Assembly (NCBI GenBank): GCA_903813345.2 | Contig: CAIIXF020000003.1 | Coordinates: 18,800,931 to 18,864,930, forward strand | From: Owenia fusiformis | Taxonomy: Eukaryota > Annelida > Polychaeta > Sabellida > Oweniidae | DNA: 64,000 nucleotides | Direction of reading: 5' to 3' | Part shown: one piece after another, positions 1 through 11,500 of the stretch | Layout of the letters: each line of letters starts with the position of its first letter | Position numbering within the stretch: the stretch's first letter is position 1 | Translations under genes and position numbers: made by a program | The notes under the pieces: generated by a model | What the model saw: only the letters and a program-made list of their open reading frames with translations | Databases searched by the model: none | What the model was told of the DNA's origin: nothing

Positions 1-1
1 T

Positions 2-509
2 ATGAGTGCAGCAGGTTTGATTCTCGCTCTGGTGTGGAAAAATCTCAACGCAAAGCTATACATTTTATTCATTATATCATGCCTATTAGGTGCCGGACAC
101 ATTGCCTTGGAGATAGGACTCAATAGTTAGTTTTTTGCTGGAAAATACTATGTATATTCATTTTGTAATTGATTCGTTATATCAAATTGATCGATTTAAA
201 TTTTTGATTGATAAATAAATACTCAACATCAGAAATTGTGCATTTCTTATAATCTGATAATAATTTCTTTTGAATATGCAATATTTATTTGCAGCTACTC
301 TGGGATTGCAGTTTATAGACCACAATGAGGCGGCGTTTGCCAATCTTAAGTTGTGGCAGAGTGTAGCTTGCGTAGTAACATTTGCATACAGTACATATGT
401 ATGTATGTACATCAAGTTGTACATTATTTTCGCTTTACTTGCTGTTGGGACAGTATGTATTATACTACTTGAAATTATAAACTGGAGGAATCGACGTGCC
501 ATGCTTTGA
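2..509 (+). CDS. UNC93-like membrane protein, C-terminal exons (5' partial)
   Basis: Two exons are visible: 2-125 (open at the left edge) and 295-509, ending in TGA. Exon 1 stops at AATA|GTTAGT in phase 1 and the next begins after TTTGCAG, so the joined reading frame runs through without a break. The protein contains two hydrophobic helices, then the stretch EAAFANLKLWQSVACVVTFAYS and a last pair of helices (YIKLYIIFALLAVGTVCIILLEI). The pattern of Glu-Ala-Ala-Phe-Ala-Asn followed by a Trp, then an aromatic Ser/Thr and a Lys-Leu-Tyr helix is what I know from the C-terminus of UNC93A-type proteins, members of the major facilitator superfamily implicated in K+ channel regulation or trafficking. 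The N-terminal ten or so helices lie outside the window. The tail after the last helix is short and basic (NWRNRRAML). Family assignment is from memory of the motif; a generic MFS protein is the alternative. Confidence 0.75.
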
Positions 510-795
510 TCCAATGTCTTTGACAGGCTATGCTTATACTAACTTGTTTAACACTTTTATTGCAAAAACATCCGATTCGATTATTAAGCAAAATTTATAT
601 TTTGCTATTCGAATAGCAAAGATGGAAAGTATTGGATGAGTATATGGAATTGTTAGCCAAAGACTTTAGGCTATATAAAAGTTTGTGATCATTTAGAGAA
701 GATAAAACTTAAAACCACACTGTTGTTGTTAGCGAATCCATTCAATTTTTACTGCAAAATGATTTGTACAAATGACTGTTTGAATGTACATTCTT

Positions 796-801
796 AATAA
801 A
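796..801 (+). terminator. Poly(A) signal of the UNC93-like gene
   Basis: AATAAA lies 287 bases after the stop codon of the UNC93-like gene, a usual 3' UTR length. No closer canonical hexamer was seen. Confidence 0.4.
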
Positions 802-2230
802 TTATCTAATATTTTGGGAAACCAACATTGACAATTAGTGGAAACTGCGATTTCCAAAGTTCATCAAAATCGTTAACTTCACTTTCACGAGAAGTTAGTA
901 AATTCAATTCTTTCTTCAAGGCAATTCATACTAATGCTGTAATGAATGTATATCCATAGATATTTAATACCTTTCAAACCTTCACATCCCATTGGTGGAA
1001 ATGACGATTTTTCAAAAATCACTGAAATTGTGATTCATTTCCGACTGAAAAGGGGAAGCTTTTGATAGAAAAAACTCTGTGTTAACAAAGCCAGTTCATA
1101 TTTCCGCCACAAAAAACAGTCATTCTCTTCCTGGATGTAAAGATAGACAAACACAGGTACTTAAGACTTGTATGAATGTATGAAGGAATGTACAACAGGA
1201 AGACAATTAGCTTTGCTAAACGTTAACATTTTCTGACCAAACTCCTCAACTTTGATGAACTTTCAAATATATTGACTTAGGCCTTATAGAAATAAGACAG
1301 AAGCGTTTGGTTGTGCTTTATCTTTCACTATTCTATGTATATGGGTCTAGAGGTCTGGTACTATTGGTTTAGGTTCGGACTAAATTGGAACAATACGCAT
1401 ATAGATGCTCCCTGTGGGGAGGGGGAGTGATACATTTGCAACAATGTACAATACACCTCTCTTCTCAAATATTTTGTCACATGGAGAAATCAGATTGCAA
1501 AATCCTGCAACCCCATGGTATAATTCCAATATTCGACTTGACCAAACATCACCCCAATACTTTCATAGCATGCAGTGTCTATATGATCTCGCTGATCTGA
1601 TTTTGACATAATTCAGTGCCTAATGTGGTTCCATTAATTGGGTGGATTGTTTTATCACAAATTGATTTATCAAATATACATTTACGCGGTGCATGTTTAT
1701 AAATGTTTTGTTAACAGGGTTAAGTCCCTGTAAGGTTATATAATTTTGGATTTGCGTATTTGCCACACATATTATGTATATTATGGTGAAGCCTAAAACC
1801 TTAAAACATTGTAACTGTATATCGGTTATAAATACTGCACTTTCTGCCCTGTAAAGTATGTTTGCCTTATGTTTTCAACTCATTTCTCCTAGCGTTTAAT
1901 TACAATAATTTGACTCAATGATATAATGGATCAAATATATCTATTTATACCAGGCCATAATATCCCGCTGAAAAAACACACCCGAGAGTATGATTGTTTT
2001 TAAAGGTTTTAGCAAATTATACATTCCAGTATGTTGTTAATTATCTTTATGAAGATACTTAGTACTATTATCCACTAAAATTATTTTGTTATTATAATTT
2101 TACACTGTTGTACTCAAGTTGAGGTTTACATAATCTGCATGGATCATGGAATCGTTCGAAATATATCAACGATTATCATAATCGTGACTACCAATTATCT
2201 ATATGATTCACGAATGGATGAAAACAAGAT
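802..2230. other. Intergenic, no gene seen
   Basis: AT-rich spacer between the UNC93-like gene and the next plus-strand gene. Short open frames occur but none has codon-like composition, splice-compatible neighbours or a recognisable motif. I looked here on the minus strand for the missing polycystin exons and saw none. Confidence 0.5.
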
Positions 2231-2233
2231 GGA

Positions 2234-2241
2234 TATAAATA
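2234..2241 (+). promoter_or_regulatory. TATA-like box of the unknown secreted-protein gene
   Basis: TATAAATA sits 114 bases before the predicted start codon at 2348. A start site about 30 bases downstream would give a 5' UTR of roughly 85 bases ending at the exon 1 donor at 2350. Inference from spacing only. Confidence 0.35.
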
Positions 2242-2347
2242 ACGATGACACAAGCAATGGTCATAACGGGTTTAGAATTTGGAAGAGCTAGACCAACAGG
2301 AAACAAAATATATTCAGTCTGCTGGCAGGAAAACGACATTCACGAGA

Positions 2348-5300
2348 ATGGTAAGTACTCAATAACTCTACTTGAAATAATAGCTATACTTATCCTAAAT
2401 AAAGGCATCAAACATGTATATTTGTTTTTAACTCTGTGTACAGAATTATTTGAACTAATACTAGTACCATAAAGTCAAGGCTACACTATGAAGCATGAAC
2501 TTTTCGCTATGATTTGAAAAAGAAAGCTATTTGGATACTGTAAACGGTTCACATCTGTTCCTGATAAAGCTGTCGCCATTTGACAAAACTAAAAAGAATA
2601 GAAAACAAATATCCAATTGAAAAAGGCTAAAAGAGAATAAGAAAGATTTTTACTTGGCCACAGTGTGAGGCATGATGGTTTTATAAGACTATATATTATA
2701 TATTTCGCCGATTAACTGCTATTTGTTCTCAACTAATTAAGCACTTATCCACTAAAAAAATAAGGCAAAACTTTTACCACGTGACTTTCCCATTACCCAT
2801 TTGTTTCTCATTCTTTGTTTATATTCGAAGTGGGAAAATATAAGAATTACACATTTGTGTTACGCATTTTGCTTGTCAATTTATTTATAAAGGTTATGTA
2901 TTATTCCCAAATTGGTCTCAGACAAACCATTAGGAAACATATATTATTGTCAAATACCCATTCCTAATTGATTGACATATACTTTTCTAATCTGGAAATG
3001 GACAGAACATTTATTTTTTCTCAAGGAGCAACGTGTGCTATTACTGATACTGGGTGGACTAGCATTGCTACAGTGCCACCTAGCAGCTGAGAAGATGACC
3101 ACAGATCAAAGACTCGAGCAACTCTCGAGACAGTTGATGCTTCAGCAATTCTTCACTGAGCAGAGGGTGAGGTCTGAGGGGAACAGTGGCATAAAACAAA
3201 CAAGGTAATGAGAAACGATGACTGATACCCAGGAATGCAGTAGTAACACATGTTAAAATAGTATTTCTTATTATGTTCTTTCAATCATCCGTTCATCTTT
3301 TTCATCCTTGTGTATTCATGTGTAAGTAGGCTAGACTTGACACATAACTGGCAAGGCGTGTCCAATTCCAGCCAATCCGAACACGCTATTTCATATAACA
3401 GCAGTGCATTATTTAACCAACAACGTGTTGAATTGTATCAATGTGACAAGTTTACCCTTGCAAACAATTGACTTGAAAATACATTCCTTTGAGTCATTTG
3501 GTATAATTTAATTAATATGGTATAAAATATTTTGTGATATATATATGTGAAAAAAATTTAAGCCCAAGACTCGATGCATAGTGGCTGATTCATTCCTGAA
3601 ACTTAGCACTCGATACTACCTCGTGCAAAGTTTGAAACAAGATTTTTGAGGAATAATCAGTCCATAGTGCATTGAATCCAGGGCTTAAATCCTTAAATAA
3701 CCCGGTGTAAAATAAATTATGGTCCCCCAGGGATTATGGTCCCCCTTTTAAAAGAGGTCACCATATCATATAAATCAACGGAGAGTAGGACCATAAATTA
3801 ATAGGACCTCCTACTCTTTTACACCGGCACTCTTTAGTACCAGAAATAAATTGTAAGACCGACTATCTTAGATCGTTAGCAGGGTATCAATATCCAAGGG
3901 TAGGAATGGTAATTGTAGACCTGCTTTGGATGATGATATAAGACTGATGTATGATAGTGAGAATTGTCTATGGGGCTCGATGTGATTTGCTCCTTCAGTG
4001 ATGTCTTTGTATATTCTGATATCAAGTTCTATAGTTGAGGGTGACCAACATATTTTTTATATTCTAACTATTCAAAGCGTACAAGCAATCAAACCATGCG
4101 CAAAGTAAAATTGATGATACATATTATTTTATATTTCATTTCTTACAATCGAAAAACAATATTTATCAAATGTTAGTAATATGGGTTCAACTTAGCTTCA
4201 TTGGATGATCTCTATTCATAAAAAGGAATTTTTCCAATAATAGGCATTACATAAAAGCGAAAATATTGTGAGATTATGGCAATGTTTTAGACGCTTATTT
4301 CGTCTACATGTATATCCCTTCTTTCCCCTTTACTACCTCTGGAATCATATATTCAGTTTTACCTTTCAAAACTAAGAATATAAGATTCCAATGAAACGAT
4401 CGCAAATCCTTGGTTTATTTCAGGATCTAACAACGATTTTATGCAGATGATCAGTGGTACAAAATATGTTGCACTTTGTCATTACTGCGACAAAATCACG
4501 TGATTATGAAATTTAATTAATTCCATGGGAGTTCTTTCTTCAGGAACATGGCGACGGGAACAAAAGCCTACCATCAGAGGACGCACGTGGGCACTGGTAT
4601 TGCGGCCATTCACGAACACGCAAACAATATACGAACAGTTGGGATGGGGGAATTCATTGCTGTTCTAAACGGTGTGGAGTTTAAAACGAGACACAACGAT
4701 TACAGACTAAGGATGCCGCATCCTACGTCTAATAAATACCATGAAATGGTTGATGTACCATTTCCCGAAGTACCTCCACAGGTGAGTGTCGTCACGACTT
4801 CATGTGTTAGACTATTAAAAAGAAATATTAACCAATGATACTGTCATACATTTGTGTTTGCCTTAATGCATCATTCCACTTCTCGCTTTTAAAGGTAATA
4901 TCATTGTTTAAATTATAAATTAAAAGGAATGCATTTAGGTAATACGGAAGCACAGGAATGGTGTTTTGTCAAAACACATGTCTATGTGGGATAATTTGTC
5001 GTCGCATTACAACTTGCATTATGAGTCCTGAAATAAATTGTTCCTTTCTAATCAAGGGCGAACGCAATAGTCCCGAAAGTTTAGTAAACCTTTAATTACA
5101 TCTCTAGGTGAAGAGTCAACCAACCATAGAGAAACAGATACTGGAGATGAGAGAGTGGTTCAAAGCATGGAAAGATAATAACGATAAAGAAAGAAACTTT
5201 AAAGATTACTTCAAACCCGTCGTCTGCTACTTAGAAGGCTCCTGGACGTCGAGTAACGGACAGATCGACGAACCATTCTTTAGCGATCGCCATTTTATTG

Positions 5301-6697
5301 ACGCAAAAGAATGGAGTGAATTAATGGAGAAGGCGCGTTACACAGCACACAGTGGAGGTAAATCAAGGCTAGAAAACTTCGCATACCTACCTGTGACAAT
5401 ATTCAACGTTAATAATGGTACGCCAATCTTCGCACAATGGAACTATCGTATCGCATGTCATCCTATCAAAACATTTATTCCTCTACATGCTTTTCACCTG
5501 GTTGAGGATCTTAGAACGAGAATGAATATGGAAAACACTCCAGAAGAGCTGTCTTTAACAAGGAGAGCAAGATTCCAGATAAACTTCAAGCTACGCCCTG
5601 AGAAAAGATACAGAGAGGAAGCAAGATCCAGACCAACATTGTTAGATGAAATAATGAGTGAGGTTCCGGGTAAGGATAACTACCAGGGTGATATCACTGA
5701 TGAAACATTGGATGGACGCCAAGTACAGTCAACCACTAGAAAAAAGCTTAATGCAGCATATTATCATCGATTCTATTTGGCAGCTGGTCGAGATGCCATG
5801 GGGGATTCAATACAAAGACGCGGATTTGCAGACGATACCGTATTTATGGCACGTACAACCCAAGAAAAGATTCCAGCACTGACACAGAAAATATGTCAAA
5901 AGAAAAAGAAGAAGAAGACCTGTACGAGTCATACATCAAGTTGGACGTATGCGTTTCCTTTGGAAATCATCTGGCTCACTCCTCTAAGCTCGTGGAATCC
6001 ATATAATCTGACGATGCAGAGCAAAAGCAAAAGGAGTTTTGTTGGTGGAAGAAATGGCAAGATGACTGAAGATAAAGCTTACAATGGTATACATGATAGG
6101 TTATATTATATAACGCCTGCTGAATTTTATGGAAAAGAGGGGAAGACCAGCGATAGAGATAGGGCAGACACTGCAAAAGGAGTTGTTGGTGTTTTGGACC
6201 AAACTGGAGTTGTACGTGCAATGAAATCTGCTGGAACAAAGATCCTCTTTCCGACGATTCCAGGTGTTGGTCGCTTACGACAACGATATCCCATAATGCC
6301 AGTGCACATGGAGGGTAACTCCATCTATAAAGAGGTTGAAGCACTAACTGATATGGTAATGGAGATGAAAAAATATATTGGTCTTTACAGATCCCCACCG
6401 GTGGGAGGCAATGGCACTGTCCCACCTTCTACGTATACTCCGATAACTCTACAACTCCAGAGTGCGACACGAGAGACAGTAGGACCGCATCAACACTCTG
6501 TGGAGCTCTCCAGGAGTGAAGTTGAGGATGCCATGAATGGGGAGTTCATAGATGTTGTCACAACAATAATGTCTGGGCATGACCATGAACTACGTATAGG
6601 CTACTCTGAAGGGGAATGGTTTTTGGTGCAATGTGATGACAAATTGCACTGTTGGGACGGTCATCCTGATGTGCTCTTTAGAGAGGACGAGGAGTAG
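2348..6697 (+). CDS. Unrecognised secreted protein, 669 residues, four exons
   Basis: Exons with coding sequence: 2348-2350, 3026-3204, 4544-4781, 5108-6697. Exon 1 ends GAGAATG|GTAAGT and exon 2 begins after TTTTTTCTCAAG, so the start codon is the last three bases of exon 1. This gives MEQRVLLLILGGLALLQC, a textbook signal peptide, which supports the model. Phases 0, 2, 0 match at all junctions and donors/acceptors are strong. The mature protein starts with a charged helix (TTDQRLEQLSRQLMLQQF), then a conserved-looking segment (YHQRTHVGTGIAAIHEHANN), and in exon 4 a Trp/Tyr-rich region (VCYLEGSWTSSNGQIDEPFF). Residues 396-415 or so include a run of six Lys and look out of frame (see findings). 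No transmembrane helix follows. The C-terminus is acidic (HPDVLFREDEE). I do not recognise the family and give no function. The gene lies tail-to-tail with the polycystin-like gene. Confidence 0.8.
3557..3689. mobile_element. Small foldback element (MITE-like), intron 2 of the unknown gene
   Basis: The arms starting TTAAGCCCAAGACTCGATGC and ending AATCCAGGGCTTAA are imperfect inverted repeats covering almost the whole 133 bases; both ends carry TTAAGCCC. No coding capacity. Adjacent to a second foldback at 3702. Confidence 0.5.
3702..3828. mobile_element. Small foldback element with CCGGTGTAAAA ends
   Basis: Ends CCGGTGTAAAA and TTTTACACCGG are a perfect 11-bp inverted pair, and the inner words ATTATGGTCC / GGACCATAAAT are also paired. 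About 127 bases, non-coding, inside the same intron as the element at 3557. Confidence 0.5.
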
Positions 6698-6769
6698 ACG
6701 ATATGCATGTTGTAATAATATACAGATGATAAATTACACAGATGATATACTGTACATAATTTGATAAAA

Positions 6770-7357
6770 TTGAGTGGGTGAGCGAGAAAAGGCAACCAAA
6801 TCTTAATACCTCAGTCATCCGGTATGGGTTCGGAGTCATATTTGGCACAATTGAACCTTGTTCACCGGTCTTTCATTCTATTAAGTTGTATTGGTCTATT
6901 TTAAATGGTCACGATTTGATGGCCATTTTACAAAACATGCTAAAAATACTGGTTTTTGTCTTTGGAGGCAAATTTGAATGCATCGGGTAACGTTTCCTGA
7001 CTACACGCTTACAGTACAGATATCTTGACGTGTAATGGCTCTAATCCCCCCTCTAATCTCTTGTCTCAACTCTCTGATGCTTCTAGGGTTGCTAATATAC
7101 ACATTTTTTGAAGTAGTGCCAAAGTTAAAATTCTTGGGGTTCATATTGGATGGTTTTGGTATGTTCTGGCATTTGGAGCATCTTTTGTAAAATGGCCATA
7201 AAATCGTGAACATTGGAAGTAGACCAATGAAACTTAGTAGAATGAAAGAACATTGAACAAGGTACAATTGGGGCAAATAAGTACTATGTAAACGTACACT
7301 GGATGACTGAGTAATTAAGATTTGTTTGGGTTACCTTTTCTGGCTCACCCTGTATAT
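6770..7357 (-). mobile_element. Long-TIR DNA transposon remnant with transposase C-terminal relic
   Basis: The left end GGGTGAGCGAGAAAAGGCAA pairs with the right end (reverse complement GGGTGAGCCAGAAAAGGTAA), and the similarity continues inward for about 160 bases on each side (shared words include CATTCTA, ATGGCCATTTTACAAAA and CAGTCATCC), so most of the element is a foldback. In the unpaired middle, minus strand, the frame reads NPRSIRELRQEIRGGIRAIT, which resembles the C-terminus of Tc1/mariner-type DDE transposases (a 'NPRTL-ELK--IR--I--I' pattern known from that family). The frame then meets a stop, so this is a dead, deleted copy. Confidence 0.6.
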
Positions 7358-8067
7358 TCTTTGGACACATGTACAATAAATAATTTTGTCCAATTAACGA
7401 TCATTACCTTATAAATTCTCAATTCTGACGCCTAGCTATTTCACTAACATTTCGGTGAAATTAGTGTTCTCGTGATATGGGATTAGCAAATTGTGATTTG
7501 TGAATTGAACTTTTGCACTCTACTATACCTAACCCCTAGAAATGCATAAGATACACTGTTTGTCTAATTGCATTGTTTAGTATATTTTTTAAAGTACCTT
7601 ATTAACATCTAACTTTCAACCGATAAACCATTAATAAGGAACAGACAAATAAAAACAAATAACCTAATTATTACTAATAAGCCGAATGGGTTGCTTATGA
7701 ACACCAAATGCAAGTTATAGTAGAGTGTTTTGATTCAAAACAGTAATTCGTTATCTCAGCAAAAATACCATTTTCCAATTATAACCATGATACAAATAGT
7801 GACTGCCGTAGAGGGCATTAGTGAAAATTATTTCCCCGATTAAATATCCTCTAAAATTCCCGAAGCCGCAGGAATGTATATTGTATTACTTCCGTTTTAC
7901 TGCAATGGCTCTCGTCATTTAAAACATCCTTGGTCGATCTTAGGTGGCCTGGGGTGGACCCAGAAAATAAATCACAAAACGTGGTACTGTAATGGCTATC
8001 AATTCAAAATAAGCAACCGTCGAAACGTTCATTGCAAATGTGCTTTGTATGACCAGTCGGACTGGAA

Positions 8068-8145
8068 TACAGGGTCTCCATAAAGTCTCTGCAATTTACA
8101 CAGAGTTTGTATTGTAATTATAAGATACTTTATGGACACCCTGTA
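8068..8145. mobile_element. 78-bp MITE with TACAGGGTNTCCATAAAGT ends
   Basis: The two ends, TACAGGGTCTCCATAAAGT and its reverse complement with one mismatch, enclose about 40 bases of AT-rich sequence including a central word TTGTATTGTAATTATAAG. A diverged relative lies at 36540-36616 in an MCCC1 intron (TTTGTTTATAATTGTAAAAT in the middle). Confidence 0.6.
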
Positions 8146-8507
8146 TGAAAGAGAAATTGATATCATATCAAATTATGTTTGATAGGATAAATGTTATATG
8201 TCTCATATAAAAAGTATATGTAAGAATATTGAGAAATTGTAGAAAAATGTTAATTCAATAATATTTAATATGCAAGCATTAACTTGTGGACATATAATAA
8301 AGTAAATCGGTGACAGTTGAAATCTTCCTACATTCGGAACAGAATAAGAATCTATCTTGAAATGAGGATTAAGAGTATTTTATTGCTTATCGGAACAACA
8401 CTTTTACTCAACAGATGGTGCTCAAATGAGGGAGCCCATTGAAGAGTGACCCAGTTGAAGACCATATACATCTTCTCGAACACATAATTTTAGTGGTGAA
8501 ATCTTAC

Positions 8508-11500
8508 CTTATTCTTGCCATCGTATAGTCTTCGTACGCCTGTATCCCCTGCATCGCCAGACAGGATAAAGCTAATCTTAGAACGTGTTGTGGAATGTTT
8601 CTTTATTCCCGTGAAAACCGTCATTTGGTAATGATAGTGGTCGCTTGGGATATTGTCATCTAAAGGTCGTGCACCCCACTGCATAAAACATTAATATTTT
8701 GGCAGAATTCTAACATGTATTCAAACGTAGGGGAAGGATATGAAAAATATTCACGTATTAACTTTGTTACTCGGACAGCCACTTCAAATAATCATGTTTT
8801 ATCTTTGGATATTCATTCTCTTAACAATCTATGGCTCATTCTAGAGCTCATAAAATTATTTTCTGTGAAATGATAGCCTGAAAAGTATTGTTCATATGTA
8901 GCAATTGAATACTAATTTCAATATGGATCTAGCGTCAAATTCCTAATTAGGTGAGCAATTACTTTCGAGCTATAATATTTTCGGAAATGAAGATTTGTAT
9001 CAAAATCAATTAATGGTTGTATTTTTGATATAGTTCTACAAATGTAATTGTGATTGTTGGTTTTATTACATGATTAGTGAACTATTCATTTTATCAATGT
9101 ACTTGTTGACTAAGTAAAACCTATTACATCAAGAATCTGGCCAAATACATCCTGGCTACGTTTACACAGTAAAAGGTGGCGGGTTTTATTTAATGCTCAG
9201 TTTGCCTATAATAGCAATTACCTTTATCAGATCGAGCTTATCTTTCCTACGGCACCATATAAGACCCAAGATGTAGAGAATCAGAATGGAAACGACGGTA
9301 GAAAAGACGGCAGCATTTTCATTTAGCTTAGCGAACTTGGCGAATACGGTGCTGAAGTCGATCGTGTTTGGGGGAACGACCATGTCACCTCCAAAGTTTG
9401 TGAGATGGTTACACAAACAGTGAGTCTCTGTAGATATCGTCAAAGGTCCAACCTACAAAGGAAAAATGCTTGACTAAAATGTTGTTTAATATAGAACGTC
9501 TCTTGCAATACCCCATGTTAATTAAAGCTCCAGGTCCCCCTAACACATGTGAAATTTGGCGAATGATGGTTTTGATCTCATTGAAGTGTCCAACAGAAAG
9601 TTTTCAAAAACCTTTCTTAATGAGATAAGAGGCGAAATAGATATTAAAAATTGACTTTTAGCAACTCTAGCTTCTATTGCAGTTCTTTGTTTTTATAATT
9701 AATTTCTATGATTCCTGTTTGAGGATAATTGCGTAATAGCTTGTTCTAGATTAAGTATTCCATATGTTTACCTCACACCCATCCGAGGCCCACTTTTGTG
9801 TAGTTTCATTCCAAAACACACACTTTGCCTCGTAAAGTCTGAATGTATAGGAGTGGTTGAATTGTTCACTCATTACCATCTTAGTCTCTAAAATAAAAAA
9901 AGCAATTATGATTAAACTACTAGTATCTCATATAGCTTGTCAACTATATAAGCACCCCTCCCCTTAAAGGAATATTCCTTGCCAAACCATCTCTCTCCTC
10001 ATATGGTAGCTATAACCATATATATGCTTGCCATGTTTAGCAAAACACGCAAAAATGTTTTGATATGGTCAAATTTGATCACTTAGAAATGTGATGTTCA
10101 ATTCCAGTAAGCTGCCATCTTTTAAAATTTCACACAGGAAGTGATGTCATCGACTCTCAACTTTGCATACAGCTGTTTGCATATAGCATTAGGTGAGGAG
10201 CTATTAAGAATTACAAAACCAGCTAAATATTCTTCAACTTTGTATCTTATTTAATCCTTCTGAAAATCTCTTCTTTTATTCTAAGTTGACAAGCCCTGAA
10301 AATATTTTTGCACAGAAAGTAATGATCACTTGTCTAGAAGTGATTTTGTGCTACTTTCCTATACTGTTATTGGCAAGGTTATAGAAGTTGAGAGTTGATG
10401 ACATCACTTCCTGCAAGAAATCTTAAAAGATGGCAGCTCACTGGAAATAAGCACTTGATTTTTAAATGATCAATATTGACCATATTAAAACATTTTCCCA
10501 TGTTTTGCTAAATATGGAAACTATATATATGAATATAGCTACCATATCAAGAGAGAAAGGGTCTGGCAAGGAATATTCCTTTAAGGTTATACAGATGTCA
10601 ACTATATAATCACCCCTCCCCTTAAGGTTATACAGATGTCAACTATATAAGCACCCCTCCCCTTAAGGTTATACAGATGTCAACTATATAAGCACCCCTC
10701 CCCTTAAGGTTATACAGATGTCAACTATATAAGCACCCCTCCCCTTAAGGTTATACAGATGTCAACTATATAAGCACCCCTCCCCTTAAGGTTATACAGA
10801 TGTCAACTATATAAGCACCCCTCCCCTTAAGGTTATACAGATGTCAACTATATAAGCACCCCTCCCCTTAAGGTTATACAGATGTCAACTATATAAGCAC
10901 CCCTCCCCTTAAGGTTATACAGATGTCAACTATATGAGCACCCCTCCCCTTAAGGTTATACAGATGGCTCAGGCTTAAGTGTTATGCGTCATTACGTACC
11001 ATCGATGCCACCTATATGATATTAAGGGGTGGGGGCTTACACACATAGTTTACTACTTGTACTTTGAATAATCACCAATTAATTTTGGATACTGCTATTG
11101 AAAAGGATGAATCTCATTAAGTATATATAGACGGGAGACAGTAAACTGGAACAAACCAATGAACTAACAAATGAATTGAATAAATATTACCTAACAATTT
11201 TATCCCTACATAGTATGTCCCATTGAGACTGGTGATGTTCTGAGGAGGGAACGCTGTGTGTCGTAATTCTCTCAGTCTATCCTCGTTGTCAGTTTCAAAA
11301 TCATCATCATTTGGTATAACAGTGGAGTAGTCAAAATATGTCTCGTTAGGGATAACGCCATATGCTAAATATACCTTTAAGAAAATGTTTCATGGAAGGT
11401 AAAATGGTAAACCGTCACTTCATTTATATTACTTGGTGTTACAGTAGAGTAGTCAAAGTATGTCTCATGAGGAATAACACTATAAATAGACCTTTAAAAA

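Larger units (their letters stand above)
6698..8507. other. Convergent intergenic region filled with transposon relics
   Basis: Between the unknown plus-strand gene and the last visible exon of the minus-strand polycystin gene. It holds a long-TIR element (6770-7357), an AATAAA at 7375-7380 that may serve the plus-strand gene, and a 78-bp MITE (8068-8145). No further PLAT or channel exons are seen on the minus strand. Confidence 0.5.

Noticed and set aside
5976-6425. 149-codon open frame on the minus strand
   Set aside because: Shadow of the unknown plus-strand gene; no splice context or motif of its own.
7874-8083. Candidate second PLAT exon of the polycystin gene
   Set aside because: Neither strand gives PLAT-like residues (W-H-D/N after the RGS loop), and no phase-0 acceptor is present.
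10583-10967. CRISPR-like regular repeats
   Set aside because: Units are contiguous without unique spacers and lie in an animal intron; this is a minisatellite.
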